IMG/VR virus record: IMGVR_UViG_3300032282_001195
Coordinates: 1 to 22,483 of that record
DNA: 22,483 nt
Strand: one strand, 5' to 3'
Source of the DNA: a virus
In this document: positions 15,871-22,238 of the stretch, in pieces
Layout: each line of letters starts with the position of its first letter
Numbering within the stretch: position 1 is the stretch's first letter
Program-made: the position numbers and the translations under genes
The notes under the pieces: generated by a model
Seen by the model: only the letters and a program-made list of their open reading frames with translations
The model's database searches: none
What the model was told of the DNA's origin: nothing

Positions 15871-16023
15871 TTATTTTTTAAACATAGTTTCTAATGCTGC
15901 TTTCATCTCTATTGTTTTAGCTTCAATTCTAGCTCTGTTAGGATTTACCTTTTCAGACATTAATCTAGCTTGTGGTTTAGGTCCCCAATTTTCTGGTTTC
16001 TTAAATAATGTTTTCTTTTCCAT
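15871..16023 (-). CDS. 50-residue Lys-rich small protein between modular genes
   Basis: ATG at 16023 to TAA at 15871 encodes MEKKTLFKKPENWGPKPQAR and a basic amphipathic helix ending LETMFKK. It lies five bases before the start of member B and 18 bases after the stop of member C. This is the same placement as the 37-residue gene, so each modular gene seems to be accompanied by a small partner. Function unknown. Confidence 0.6.
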   Translation of the reverse strand: MEKKTLFKKPENWGPKPQARLMSEKVNPNRARIEAKTIEMKAALETMFKK

Positions 16024-16041
16024 TGTATATAATTTTAAAGA

Positions 16042-16632
16042 TTAGTAAAGAGTAAACTTAATGTTTGTTGCTTCAGGAACTAAAAACTCAAATTCAAAAG
16101 CTGCAAAACCAGTTAAAGAAGTATCTGCTGTAGAAGAAGCAACTACTATATATAAATCTACTGCATCAGCAGCATATTGATCTACTGCAATATTCATAAG
16201 TTCTGCTGGAACTAAAGCATCAAGATTATCTGATACAGATGCTCCATTTGCAAATGCAGATATAACAGGACTTGGTCCTGGCCAACTTGGATAAGCAGTA
16301 ACAGATCCTGAAGTTTTATCTGGATATAAATATAAATTACTTCCATCAGTAGTTTCTACTGTACCAATATACTCTATAATAAAAGTACTACCATCAGCAG
16401 CTAAGTCATAAGCACCTACTACTTTATGTCCTACTAAACTTCCTACTGGAAACATAGTTGGAAATGCAGGTGTATCAATTATTTTAGTACATGTAGACAC
16501 CATAGCTGGTGTTACAGGAAAAGGATATAAATCATATATACCTGTTCTAACAGGTTGTTCTGTACATGTTTCTACAATAGGTTTACTTGCTAATTCCCAA
16601 TTGTATTTTAAGGGTAGTTTAAATTCGTTCAT
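16042..16632 (-). CDS. Modular tail-associated protein, LPKxFNW family member C
   Basis: A 196-residue protein starting MNEFKLPLKYNWELASKPIV, the shared signature. The remainder is beta-rich and Ala/Ser/Thr/Val-rich with no Cys beyond two in the first third and no catalytic pattern. A DLYPFPVTPAM stretch follows the signature and the C-terminal end is FEFEFLVPEATNIKF. Jelly-roll or Ig-like virion decoration is possible, but by composition only. Member D (16644) lies eleven bases upstream, so the two should be co-transcribed. Confidence 0.78.
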   Translation of the reverse strand: MNEFKLPLKYNWELASKPIVETCTEQPVRTGIYDLYPFPVTPAMVSTCTKIIDTPAFPTMFPVGSLVGHKVVGAYDLAADGSTFIIEYIGTVETTDGSNLYLYPDKTSGSVTAYPSWPGPSPVISAFANGASVSDNLDALVPAELMNIAVDQYAADAVDLYIVVASSTADTSLTGFAAFEFEFLVPEATNIKFTLY

Positions 16633-16643
16633 ATCTTTATGTT

Positions 16644-17012
16644 TTATTGAATATATACTTGTACTTCTATGTATGCTGTTCCATTAAGATCTACTGCATG
16701 TCCACCATCTAAAGTAAAAATTACTATTTGTGAAGGATTTGTAAAACCTTTTATTATTGATGCTGCAGCTGAACCAAGACTTGTTAAAACAAAGGTAGAT
16801 GTATTAAATTCTCCACCTTCTAATGTTCCATAATAGTATCCTCCAATAGCATCTCTTGTCCAAATAACATTGGTCTTTAGGGTATTTTCTAATATTGTAA
16901 CTACTGGATCAGCTGTCCCAGTTTGTGTCAATATAGCCTTATATATAGTTGGAATCTTGGTACTAGCTTTTTCCCAGTTATATACTTTAGGTAAATCAAA
17001 TTCTTGCATCAT
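16644..17012 (-). CDS. Modular tail-associated protein, LPKxFNW family member D
   Basis: A 122-residue protein starting MMQEFDLPKVYNWEKASTKI, the most divergent copy of the shared signature. The C-terminal ~95 residues are beta-rich (YKAILTQTGTADPVVTILEN) and end HAVDLNGTAYIEVQVYIQ, a pattern seen in small phage adaptor or decoration proteins. It is the first gene after the promoter-like pair at 17051-17072, so it leads the modular block. A start at the second Met is equally possible. Confidence 0.75.
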   Translation of the reverse strand: MMQEFDLPKVYNWEKASTKIPTIYKAILTQTGTADPVVTILENTLKTNVIWTRDAIGGYYYGTLEGGEFNTSTFVLTSLGSAAASIIKGFTNPSQIVIFTLDGGHAVDLNGTAYIEVQVYIQ

Positions 17013-17050
17013 TGAAATATTGTTTTATGGTATATACTAATATACTAATA

Positions 17051-17072
17051 TTCAGTCAAATATACAAATAAT
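17051..17072 (-). promoter_or_regulatory. Predicted promoter elements of the modular-protein block
   Basis: On the minus strand ATTATTTGTATATTTG contains two overlapping TTTG boxes. The second is TATATTTG (exact TAnnTTTG), and the first shows the TTTGYRTAWW extension (TTTGTATATT at 17068-17059). The ten bases 17059-17068 are identical to those at 21309-21318 upstream of the phosphoesterase gene. It lies in the 84-base gap before the modular genes. No clear -33 box. Confidence 0.5.
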
Positions 17073-17096
17073 ATTTAAAACTATTTCTTTAATTTG

Positions 17097-17258
17097 TTAT
17101 TCTTCTTTTACAGTTTCAGTTTCTGCAGGTTTTAATTGGGGAGTTGCTTGAGTATTTAATTTACCAATAAGATTGTTCACCTCTTCAAAAGGAAGTTTAC
17201 CCAATGCTTTTACAATTGTATTTGCTTCTTCTAATGTTAATGTAAATGTCAATTCCAT
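17097..17258 (-). CDS. 53-residue protein of the tail block, MELTFTLTLEEAN type
   Basis: ATG at 17258 to TAA at 17097 encodes MELTFTLTLEEANTIVKALG and a following GKLPFEEVNNLIGKL helix, then a Pro/Glu-rich tail (PAETETVKEE). The short strand plus two amphipathic helices is a pattern I recall from many small phage proteins near tail genes, in several host groups. Function unknown. It fills the gap between the 64-residue gene and the promoter. Confidence 0.75.
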   Translation of the reverse strand: MELTFTLTLEEANTIVKALGKLPFEEVNNLIGKLNTQATPQLKPAETETVKEE

Positions 17259-17280
17259 AATATATTATTTTAGTTTATTA

Positions 17281-17475
17281 TTAATTTTGAAAGTCTTTAG
17301 GCACATCTGTAAAGATAGCATAACCTCCATCAAACTTAATAGTATTGTCTATTATTTGAGCATTAGGAAGCTCTGTTGCTCTGTCAATAATAAACTGATT
17401 TATATCATCAGTTAATTGACTTATGCCCATATTTTCAGGCTTGCTTGGTGAATTAAAATAGATTAATTTTTTCAT
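17281..17475 (-). CDS. Unknown 64-residue protein after the tail fibre
   Basis: A soluble protein beginning MKKLIYFNSPSKPENMGISQ with an IDRATELPNAQIIDNTIKFD middle and an aromatic end (GGYAIFTDVPKDFQN). It starts two bases after the fibre stop, so it is probably translated from the same message. There is no membrane segment or known motif. A small virion or chaperone-like protein is possible. Confidence 0.7.
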   Translation of the reverse strand: MKKLIYFNSPSKPENMGISQLTDDINQFIIDRATELPNAQIIDNTIKFDGGYAIFTDVPKDFQN

Positions 17476-17477
17476 AG

Positions 17478-19538
17478 TTATATTACTGCTAATAATTTAT
17501 AAGTAGTTCCGTTAATTACTATTGTTACTGTTCTATTTGAAACAACAGTTTCAGTTGTTACAGTTTGTGTCAATTCAATGTTTCCTGCAAATAGACTTTT
17601 GCCACCTTGTACCCATAATGCATATGAGTTAGTTATTGTAGCATTAGTACCAGCAATTGGTGAAGCAGTTATTGCTAATGTAGCAGCAGTAGTTATAGTT
17701 GATGCTCCAACAAATGAGTAAGTTGGTGCATTAATTACTGCAAATCTTTGTGTAGTTAAAGCACCTGTTGCATGCTGACAAGTAACTGTTGCAATATTAA
17801 AACTTAATTGTTCAGTTGATGCAGTTTGATTTGTATTTGATGAAGGTAATAATGAAATACTTGTTAATGCACTAGAAGCAGTTGGAACAGTACCTATTTG
17901 TGTAGTTCCATTTGTTATGCTCATTCTATTTGTTCCACCAATAGCAAATATTAAACCATTTCCATTTAAGAAAGTGTTTCCACTATTTGCACTTCCAACC
18001 TTTAAAATATAGTTAGTTGCTGATGGTGCTGTAGTTTGGTCATTGAATAAAAATATACAAGGGTCAGCAGCAGTTGCAGTAGCTTGTCTAAATATTAAAC
18101 TTCCTGTACCATCATTGACTCTTACTGCTCCACTTTGTGACCAAATAGAATAAGCATTGGTTATGGTTGCATTACTTCCAGCAATAGGAGCTGCTTCGAT
18201 AGCTAAAGTTGCAGCACTTGTTATTGTACTTGCACCAACAAATGAAAATGTAGGAGCTGTGATAAAATTCTCTCTTTGAGTTGTTAAAGCACCTGTTGCC
18301 CATTGTCTACTTCCTGAATTTATCTTAAACCCCGATATCTCAGTAGATAATGTTTGATTTGTGTTAGCAGGATTGGTAAATACAAATGAAGATGATGCAC
18401 CACTTGTCTGAACAGCATTATTGAATGCTAAATTACCACTACTACCTATAACTTTTGGAGTAGTAATGTCAGTTAAAAATATTGGAGATGTCATTGTCTT
18501 TGCACCTGCAAATGTTTGACTTCCTGTTGTTATAACGCCTCTAGCTGTTGCACTTGCATCAGGTAAGTTAAACTTATGATCTGAACCTGAATCAACTATT
18601 GCAAAGTCTGTCCCTGTTGTTCCTGTGGTTAATGTTTGTGCTGCACCTGTTAGTGAGTTAATAGCAGTGATTCCTGTTCCAGCCATGATACCACTTTGCT
18701 GTGTAACAGTCATGATTACAGAAGCTGCAGATGGAGGAGGTGAACCTGCTGCATAAAAACGCATCTCTACATTAGTGTAATCTGTTGTACTCCAAACTAA
18801 TTCGTAGTATTGACCTGCAACAACACTTAACACATAGTTCCATCCTGCTATTATATGAAATGGATCACCTGGATTCTTTCTTGCTTGTAATCCAACAACA
18901 CCAGCAGTACCTGCTATATCTGTCCCATTTAATCTTAACCAAATGGTTACATCTTGAGGAGCATTTGATAGATTTTGAAACTGAGAGCTAAACTGAATGT
19001 TATAAATACCTGTATTTGCAAAAGTAATTCTTGTCGGGTCACCACTTCCATTGTTTACTATTGATATCCCATTAGGAGTTATATCAGCAGTATGGTACTT
19101 CATTGCATACCCTGTGTTATTTGCAGCAGCAGTTTGAGTGAAATCATCTTGCCAAGCACCATAATAACCTAATGGTGTTGCTGTAGCTGTATTTGTTAAT
19201 ACACCACCTGATAAAGTCAATCCTGAACCAACAGTAATCTCTTCCATTATACCTGTCCCTGCAGTACTTCTACCAACAAGTTTATTGGTGTTCATGGATG
19301 TAGTAATAGTACCTGATGTGGTTATAGGACCTCCAGATATAAGACCTGCTGTGGCTACTGATGTTACAGTACCTGTACCTCCACCGGGGATAGTTACTAT
19401 AGTTTTAGTACCACCATCTGCAACCGTTACACCTGCTCCTTGAAAGTCAAGTATAGTCTGTTGGGGCAATGCTACACCTTCATCTTCAATAGTTTGGTAT
19501 GCTGTTTCAATAGCTGGATATGAATAATAGGTTCTCAT
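17478..19538 (-). CDS. Tail fibre or tail spike protein with repeated distal modules
   Basis: A 686-residue protein, probably the receptor-contacting fibre. Residues 1-120 are Gly/Thr/Ser-rich (GTVTSVATAGLISGGPITTS, then GSGLTLSGGVLTN), typical of fibre shafts in Bacteroidota phages. Residues about 122-283 form a compact, aromatic-rich domain (GAWQDDFTQTA ... TGIYNIQFSSQFQ ... YYELVWSTTDYTN) resembling a C1q/TNF-like jelly roll. Two ~90-residue repeats follow at about 383-475 and 564-653, each containing NTNQTxSTE, ATGALTTQR and SFVGASTIT. There is no S74 chaperone domain or recognisable lyase motif. Its TAA overlaps no gene, but its ATG shares one base with the upstream stop (TAATG). Confidence 0.85.
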   Translation of the reverse strand: MRTYYSYPAIETAYQTIEDEGVALPQQTILDFQGAGVTVADGGTKTIVTIPGGGTGTVTSVATAGLISGGPITTSGTITTSMNTNKLVGRSTAGTGIMEEITVGSGLTLSGGVLTNTATATPLGYYGAWQDDFTQTAAANNTGYAMKYHTADITPNGISIVNNGSGDPTRITFANTGIYNIQFSSQFQNLSNAPQDVTIWLRLNGTDIAGTAGVVGLQARKNPGDPFHIIAGWNYVLSVVAGQYYELVWSTTDYTNVEMRFYAAGSPPPSAASVIMTVTQQSGIMAGTGITAINSLTGAAQTLTTGTTGTDFAIVDSGSDHKFNLPDASATARGVITTGSQTFAGAKTMTSPIFLTDITTPKVIGSSGNLAFNNAVQTSGASSSFVFTNPANTNQTLSTEISGFKINSGSRQWATGALTTQRENFITAPTFSFVGASTITSAATLAIEAAPIAGSNATITNAYSIWSQSGAVRVNDGTGSLIFRQATATAADPCIFLFNDQTTAPSATNYILKVGSANSGNTFLNGNGLIFAIGGTNRMSITNGTTQIGTVPTASSALTSISLLPSSNTNQTASTEQLSFNIATVTCQHATGALTTQRFAVINAPTYSFVGASTITTAATLAITASPIAGTNATITNSYALWVQGGKSLFAGNIELTQTVTTETVVSNRTVTIVINGTTYKLLAVI
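17580..17849 (-). repeat. Fibre repeat, distal copy
   Basis: Codons for fibre residues about 564-653. The encoded module runs NTNQTASTE ... HATGALTTQR ... SFVGASTITTAATLAI ... IAGTNATITNSYALW and is closely similar to the copy at 18114-18392. It is a tandem-like duplicated domain separated by a ~90-residue linker. Boundaries are approximate. Confidence 0.75.
18114..18392 (-). repeat. Fibre repeat, proximal copy
   Basis: Codons for fibre residues about 383-475. The encoded module runs NTNQTLSTE ... WATGALTTQR ... SFVGASTITSAATLAI ... IAGSNATITNAYSIW. It matches the distal copy (17580-17849) at most core positions. The duplication could allow recombination that changes fibre length. Confidence 0.75.
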
Positions 19539-19852
19539 TATAGTATAGTAGCAAATAGATTAAAGGATACATCACCATTTAAAGAGTATACTTTTATTGT
19601 ACTTCCTGCTGGTACAGTGTTATTGATTTCTGCTGTAAATGTCCCACCTGTTTTAATAGGTAGGTCATAGAATAAATAAGCATCTATTACTGGTCCAGTA
19701 TTCTTTTTAATTACAACCCTGATATAATCAGTAGCTAGTCCTTCATTACAAGCTACTAATTCTTGTAAAAATATTTTATTACTAGCATTAAGTATTATGT
19801 CTAGTACACCAGCAGCTGGTTTTAATTGACTAAGATATGGAGCAGTTGGCAT
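19538..19852 (-). CDS. Small beta-rich virion protein upstream of the fibre gene
   Basis: A 104-residue protein starting MPTAPYLSQLKPAAGVLDII. The body is beta-rich (QELVACNEGLATDYIRVVI; AGSTIKVYSLNGDVSFNLFA). Composition and position directly before the fibre gene fit an adaptor, decoration or baseplate-associated protein. The TAATG junctions on both sides (19538 and 19852) show strong translational coupling to the fibre and the metalloprotease. No defined family is recognised. Confidence 0.72.
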   Translation of the reverse strand: MPTAPYLSQLKPAAGVLDIILNASNKIFLQELVACNEGLATDYIRVVIKKNTGPVIDAYLFYDLPIKTGGTFTAEINNTVPAGSTIKVYSLNGDVSFNLFATIL

Positions 19853-20277
19853 TATAAGTTTCTATTAAGTTCTGTTATTTTATTATATAGGTATCCTGTT
19901 AAATATGCAATGTGCTCATTATCACCATCTTCTATATTTTCTAATCCACATTGTCTTATAATATGTTCTATTAAATGAAAGTTTTCATGAGCTAAAGTAT
20001 TTACTATTTCAGTCTTGTATTCTTCTGATCCATTTATGAACATGAATTTCATAAGGCCATGCTTTGATCTATCATTGATAACAAAGCCATAGGCCAACAT
20101 GTATTCATTTGTTTTGTAATCTTCTATTTTAACAGCTAGTTCTTCTAAGTATTTCAAAGCTTCTAAGTAACCTTCACTATCTTTATATTTTAGAAAGCAC
20201 ACTTTAGTTTCATATATAGGAACTACAAAGGTGCATATATAAAGATTATCTGTTTTGTATTCTATTAGATTTTCCAT
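19852..20277 (-). CDS. HExxH zinc metalloprotease-like protein
   Basis: A 141-residue protein containing LAHENFHLIEHII. The HExxH motif is HENFH at 97-101, which would supply two zinc-binding His and the catalytic Glu. A downstream Glu121 in DNEHIAYLTGYL is suitable as the third ligand (gluzincin-type spacing of about 20). The N-terminal half is beta-rich (NLYICTFVVPIYETKVCFL). There is no signal peptide. Similar small zincin-like proteins occur in phages, where substrates are mostly unknown. Processing of a virion or host protein is a guess. It lies between the phosphoesterase and the small virion gene with one- to two-base junctions. Confidence 0.75.
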   Translation of the reverse strand: MENLIEYKTDNLYICTFVVPIYETKVCFLKYKDSEGYLEALKYLEELAVKIEDYKTNEYMLAYGFVINDRSKHGLMKFMFINGSEEYKTEIVNTLAHENFHLIEHIIRQCGLENIEDGDNEHIAYLTGYLYNKITELNRNL

Positions 20278-20278
20278 A

Positions 20279-21280
20279 TTAATAGATTTTACCGTTAAAT
20301 ATTTTTTTGTTTTCTACTTTATGTTTTCCATTTTTAATATGGACTAGGGCATATCCGTGGTTATGTTCATTGAGTTCCATATAGCCTGGTTCTAACTCAC
20401 ATAAGCAACCGGTAGAGTGAGTCATTATAGTGGTCCCATCATATATCTTAGCTAAGTGATCCTTAGTTCTATGGAAGTGTCCACATAAGGTGTCTCTTTT
20501 AAATCTCATGAATAAAGTTCTAGCTGGATCAACACCCCCGGCACCTTTCATTTTGTCACCATGCTCTACAAGTAAGTTACCCATATAGCATTTAGATGAG
20601 TGAGGTATGTAATGTACACCTATCTCTGCAACCTTAAGTAGGATGTCTAGATGGAATTCTTTCATGTCAAGTAACTCAGGTGCTTTAACTCTTAGGTATC
20701 TTTCTAACCTAATCTCATGATTACCAGGTACATAGTATACTTGAGCTTTAGGAAACCTGGTCTTTAATAGTTTAAAGAAGTTCTGACCCATCTCTAAAGA
20801 CATGGCAACATCCATAACACTAGGATCCTTTTCATGGAAGCTTAAAGAATAGAAGTCCAACATGTCCCCATTAATATAGAATGCATCAACATCTTCTTTA
20901 AGACAATCATCTAGTACAGCTTTAAGAGCATCATTATCCTGGTAGGGAAAGTGAATATCAGATATTACTGCTACTTTCTTTAGAGAGGTAGGTAAGTTCC
21001 AAGTAACTTTAGCTTTAGTAGATGATAATGGTAATTCCCATTTATTCTCAGTAGGAGTATTAATAGGTTTAATGGTTGACTTATCTTTTAAATGTTTACG
21101 GTTGCTATCTCCAGCATGTCCTCTATAGTATTTAATCTTACCATAAGCTTCTTCTTTATTTTTAAAGAGTTTGGGTCTTTTTAAATAAGCTAATGTAGCT
21201 AATGTCCTGTCCCCATGATCAGGAAACTTTAATATTAACTCTTTAATATATACTGCTGATACTGAGGTTGGTCTAGCCAT
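20279..21280 (-). CDS. Calcineurin-like metallophosphoesterase
   Basis: A 333-residue protein. The complete two-metal phosphoesterase motif set is present: VISDIHFPY (Asp108, His110), YINGDMLDF (GDxxD at 138-142), PGNHE (186-189), VEHGD (His240) and CGHFHRTKDH (GHxH at 267-270). Residues 1-~95 are a separate basic region (MARPTSVSAVYIKELILKFP, then RTLATLAYLKRPKLFKNKEE) that could be a small helix-turn-helix or DNA-binding addition. Possible substrates are nucleic acid ends or cyclic nucleotides. The sequence does not decide. As the first leftward gene it would be transcribed from the 21309-21325 region. Confidence 0.9.
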   Translation of the reverse strand: MARPTSVSAVYIKELILKFPDHGDRTLATLAYLKRPKLFKNKEEAYGKIKYYRGHAGDSNRKHLKDKSTIKPINTPTENKWELPLSSTKAKVTWNLPTSLKKVAVISDIHFPYQDNDALKAVLDDCLKEDVDAFYINGDMLDFYSLSFHEKDPSVMDVAMSLEMGQNFFKLLKTRFPKAQVYYVPGNHEIRLERYLRVKAPELLDMKEFHLDILLKVAEIGVHYIPHSSKCYMGNLLVEHGDKMKGAGGVDPARTLFMRFKRDTLCGHFHRTKDHLAKIYDGTTIMTHSTGCLCELEPGYMELNEHNHGYALVHIKNGKHKVENKKIFNGKIY

Positions 21281-21308
21281 GAGTTTTATATATGTTGGTT
21301 ATACTACT

Positions 21309-21325
21309 AATATACAAAATTTTAC
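21309..21325 (-). promoter_or_regulatory. Predicted leftward promoter element before the phosphoesterase gene
   Basis: The minus strand reads TAAAATTTTGTATATT. It keeps the TTTGYRTAWW core of the other long leaders, and its ten-base core (21309-21318) is identical to 17059-17068. The TAnnTTTG spacing is not exact here, so support comes from the shared core and position before the first leftward gene. Confidence 0.4.
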
Positions 21326-21365
21326 TATACTAAACAACACCCCCCTACATTAAGTTTATATTATA

Positions 21366-21487
21366 TACCCCCCATGTGATTTAAAATATGGTCTATGTAC
21401 TAGTGGGTATTATAAAAATGTTTTATGTGTTAGAACATAGTGGGTCCATAATATCAAAACCCCGGCTCAACTCCAGCTTGGGGGGTA
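21366..21487. repeat. Inverted repeat TACCCCCCA / TGGGGGGTA
   Basis: Perfect 9-base arms at 21366-21374 and 21479-21487, 104 bases apart, in otherwise AT-rich sequence. The right arm runs straight into the palindrome GGGGTACCCC. A third C-run (ACCCCCC) lies just left at about 21340. This may be long-range pairing of an RNA, or G-run DNA elements in a control region. Confidence 0.5.
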
Positions 21488-21719
21488 CCCCGGGTTAGTA
21501 CCAGGCCAGAGCCCAAATCCAATAGGAATATTGAAAGCATTCTTTTCCTACTGGGATATGTTATCTCTATGGTTGACAATGCTCCAGCCCTCACACGCTT
21601 GCTCTTCACACAGGCTGACACACATGTCTAGCAAGCCTTGCTTCCCTTCACACTATCCTACACACCTGTGTGTTATATACTATGTATAAAGGGGTTTATT
21701 ATTTCTTTCTTTATAGAAA

Positions 21720-22001
21720 CTCTGTACTACTATTAGTAAGGTGATCGGGCTTGTAGCAGACGTACTTACCATCACAGGAATTGTCCTGTAAAGAATAACA
21801 TTATGCTCACTATCGCTGTTTTAAAGAACAGTCTAGAGTAATGTTATTTGATGTACCATCTAATGAGCAGTTGTAATAAATGGCTTACAGCAAAGCAACC
21901 AACTACTTTAATACCTGATCAGTATTAAGCTAAGAGAGTGTTGGTCTAGACTTCCAATATTACAATTGAAAACAATGGACTAATAATCCATTGTTTTTTT
22001 T
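21720..22001 (+). ncRNA. Candidate structured non-coding RNA with pseudoknots
   Basis: No gene is present, yet perfect complementary segments follow one another. P1: GTAAG 21736-40 / CTTAC 21765-69, crossing GTGAT 21741-45 / ATCAC 21771-75. P2: hairpin ACAGGA-attg-TCCTGT 21774-89. P3: AATAACATTA 21794-803 / TAATGTTATT 21839-48, crossing TGCTCA 21804-09 / TGAGCA 21864-69, with CTGTT/AACAG inside. P4: GTTGTAATA 21870-78 / TATTACAAT 21958-66, enclosing ACCAAC 21898-903 / GTTGGT 21940-45, which in turn encloses TTAATAC 21908-14 / GTATTAA 21922-28. It ends in a strong plus-strand terminator. P1 and P3 each show crossing order, i.e. pseudoknots or alternate folds. The 5' end is not defined, and no family is recognised. 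Confidence 0.6.
21969..22001 (+). terminator. Intrinsic terminator of the candidate RNA
   Basis: AAAACAATGGA and TCCATTGTTTT form an 11-pair perfect stem (21969-21979 / 21987-21997) with loop CTAATAA. The right arm merges into a run of eight T ending at 22001. The T-run lies on the plus strand only, so it ends a rightward transcript. No rightward protein gene lies upstream of it, which implies that the transcript is non-coding. Confidence 0.88.
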
Positions 22002-22064
22002 CTTTCTTTAGTAACTCTTTACTTGTATTGATATATTTAGTACTAACCCTTTAAATTAAAAAAA

Positions 22065-22202
22065 ATGAATAGTTATTGGATTACACTTGTGCACAACGGT
22101 GCACTTAAGCTTGCTCAGATAGTTATCTACAAGAGCAAAACAGTTACACGTGTTTATGATAATCCGTGTGACCTTACTGAGTTTACAATTATAGGGGAGT
22201 AA
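22065..22202 (+). CDS. 45-residue protein, first rightward gene
   Basis: ATG at 22065, preceded by eight A, to TAA at 22202. It encodes MNSYWITLVHNGALKLAQIV and then VYDNPCDLTEF. The A-rich leader and strand-like pattern support it as real. It shares the [VI][YF]DNP motif followed by Phe with the next gene (IFDNPYSAVRF), so the two may be diverged relatives. Function unknown. First genes after a divergent control region are often early host-takeover proteins in phages, which is inference here. A weak TATATTTA box lies at 22032-22039. Confidence 0.6.
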   Translation: MNSYWITLVHNGALKLAQIVIYKSKTVTRVYDNPCDLTEFTIIGE

Positions 22203-22238
22203 CTCACCCCTTTTTTCTAACCCTAAAAACTTATTATT

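Larger units (their letters stand above)
21281..21719. other. Non-coding interval with inverted repeats between divergent gene blocks
   Basis: No ORF with a credible start or length was seen. The stretch contains a perfect 9-base inverted pair TACCCCCCA (21366-21374) and TGGGGGGTA (21479-21487), and the palindrome GGGGTACCCC. A bulged stem CCCA ... TAGGAA / TTCCTA-c-TGGG spans 21512-21555, a seven-pair stem GCTTGCT / AGCAAGC spans 21597-21636, and a hairpin ACACAC-ct-GTGTGT lies near 21660. It also carries CACAC-type motifs at 21592-21672 and is more GC-rich than its surroundings. It could be part of a larger structured RNA, a replication origin or a late/early control region. Confidence 0.55.

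Noticed and set aside
17173-17415. 80-residue plus-strand frame
   Set aside because: It lies opposite two small leftward genes with good starts and has no leader of its own.
17478-19538. Diversity-generating retroelement target in the fibre
   Set aside because: No reverse transcriptase or template repeat is in the window, and the two repeats differ at all three codon positions rather than at adenines only.
21590-21675. CACAC motifs as iterons of an origin or a CRISPR-like array
   Set aside because: Copies are short, unevenly spaced and not accompanied by constant-length spacers.
21720-21790. Possible tRNA in the structured region
   Set aside because: The stems do not form a cloverleaf with T and D arms, and no GTTCRA-type T-loop is present.
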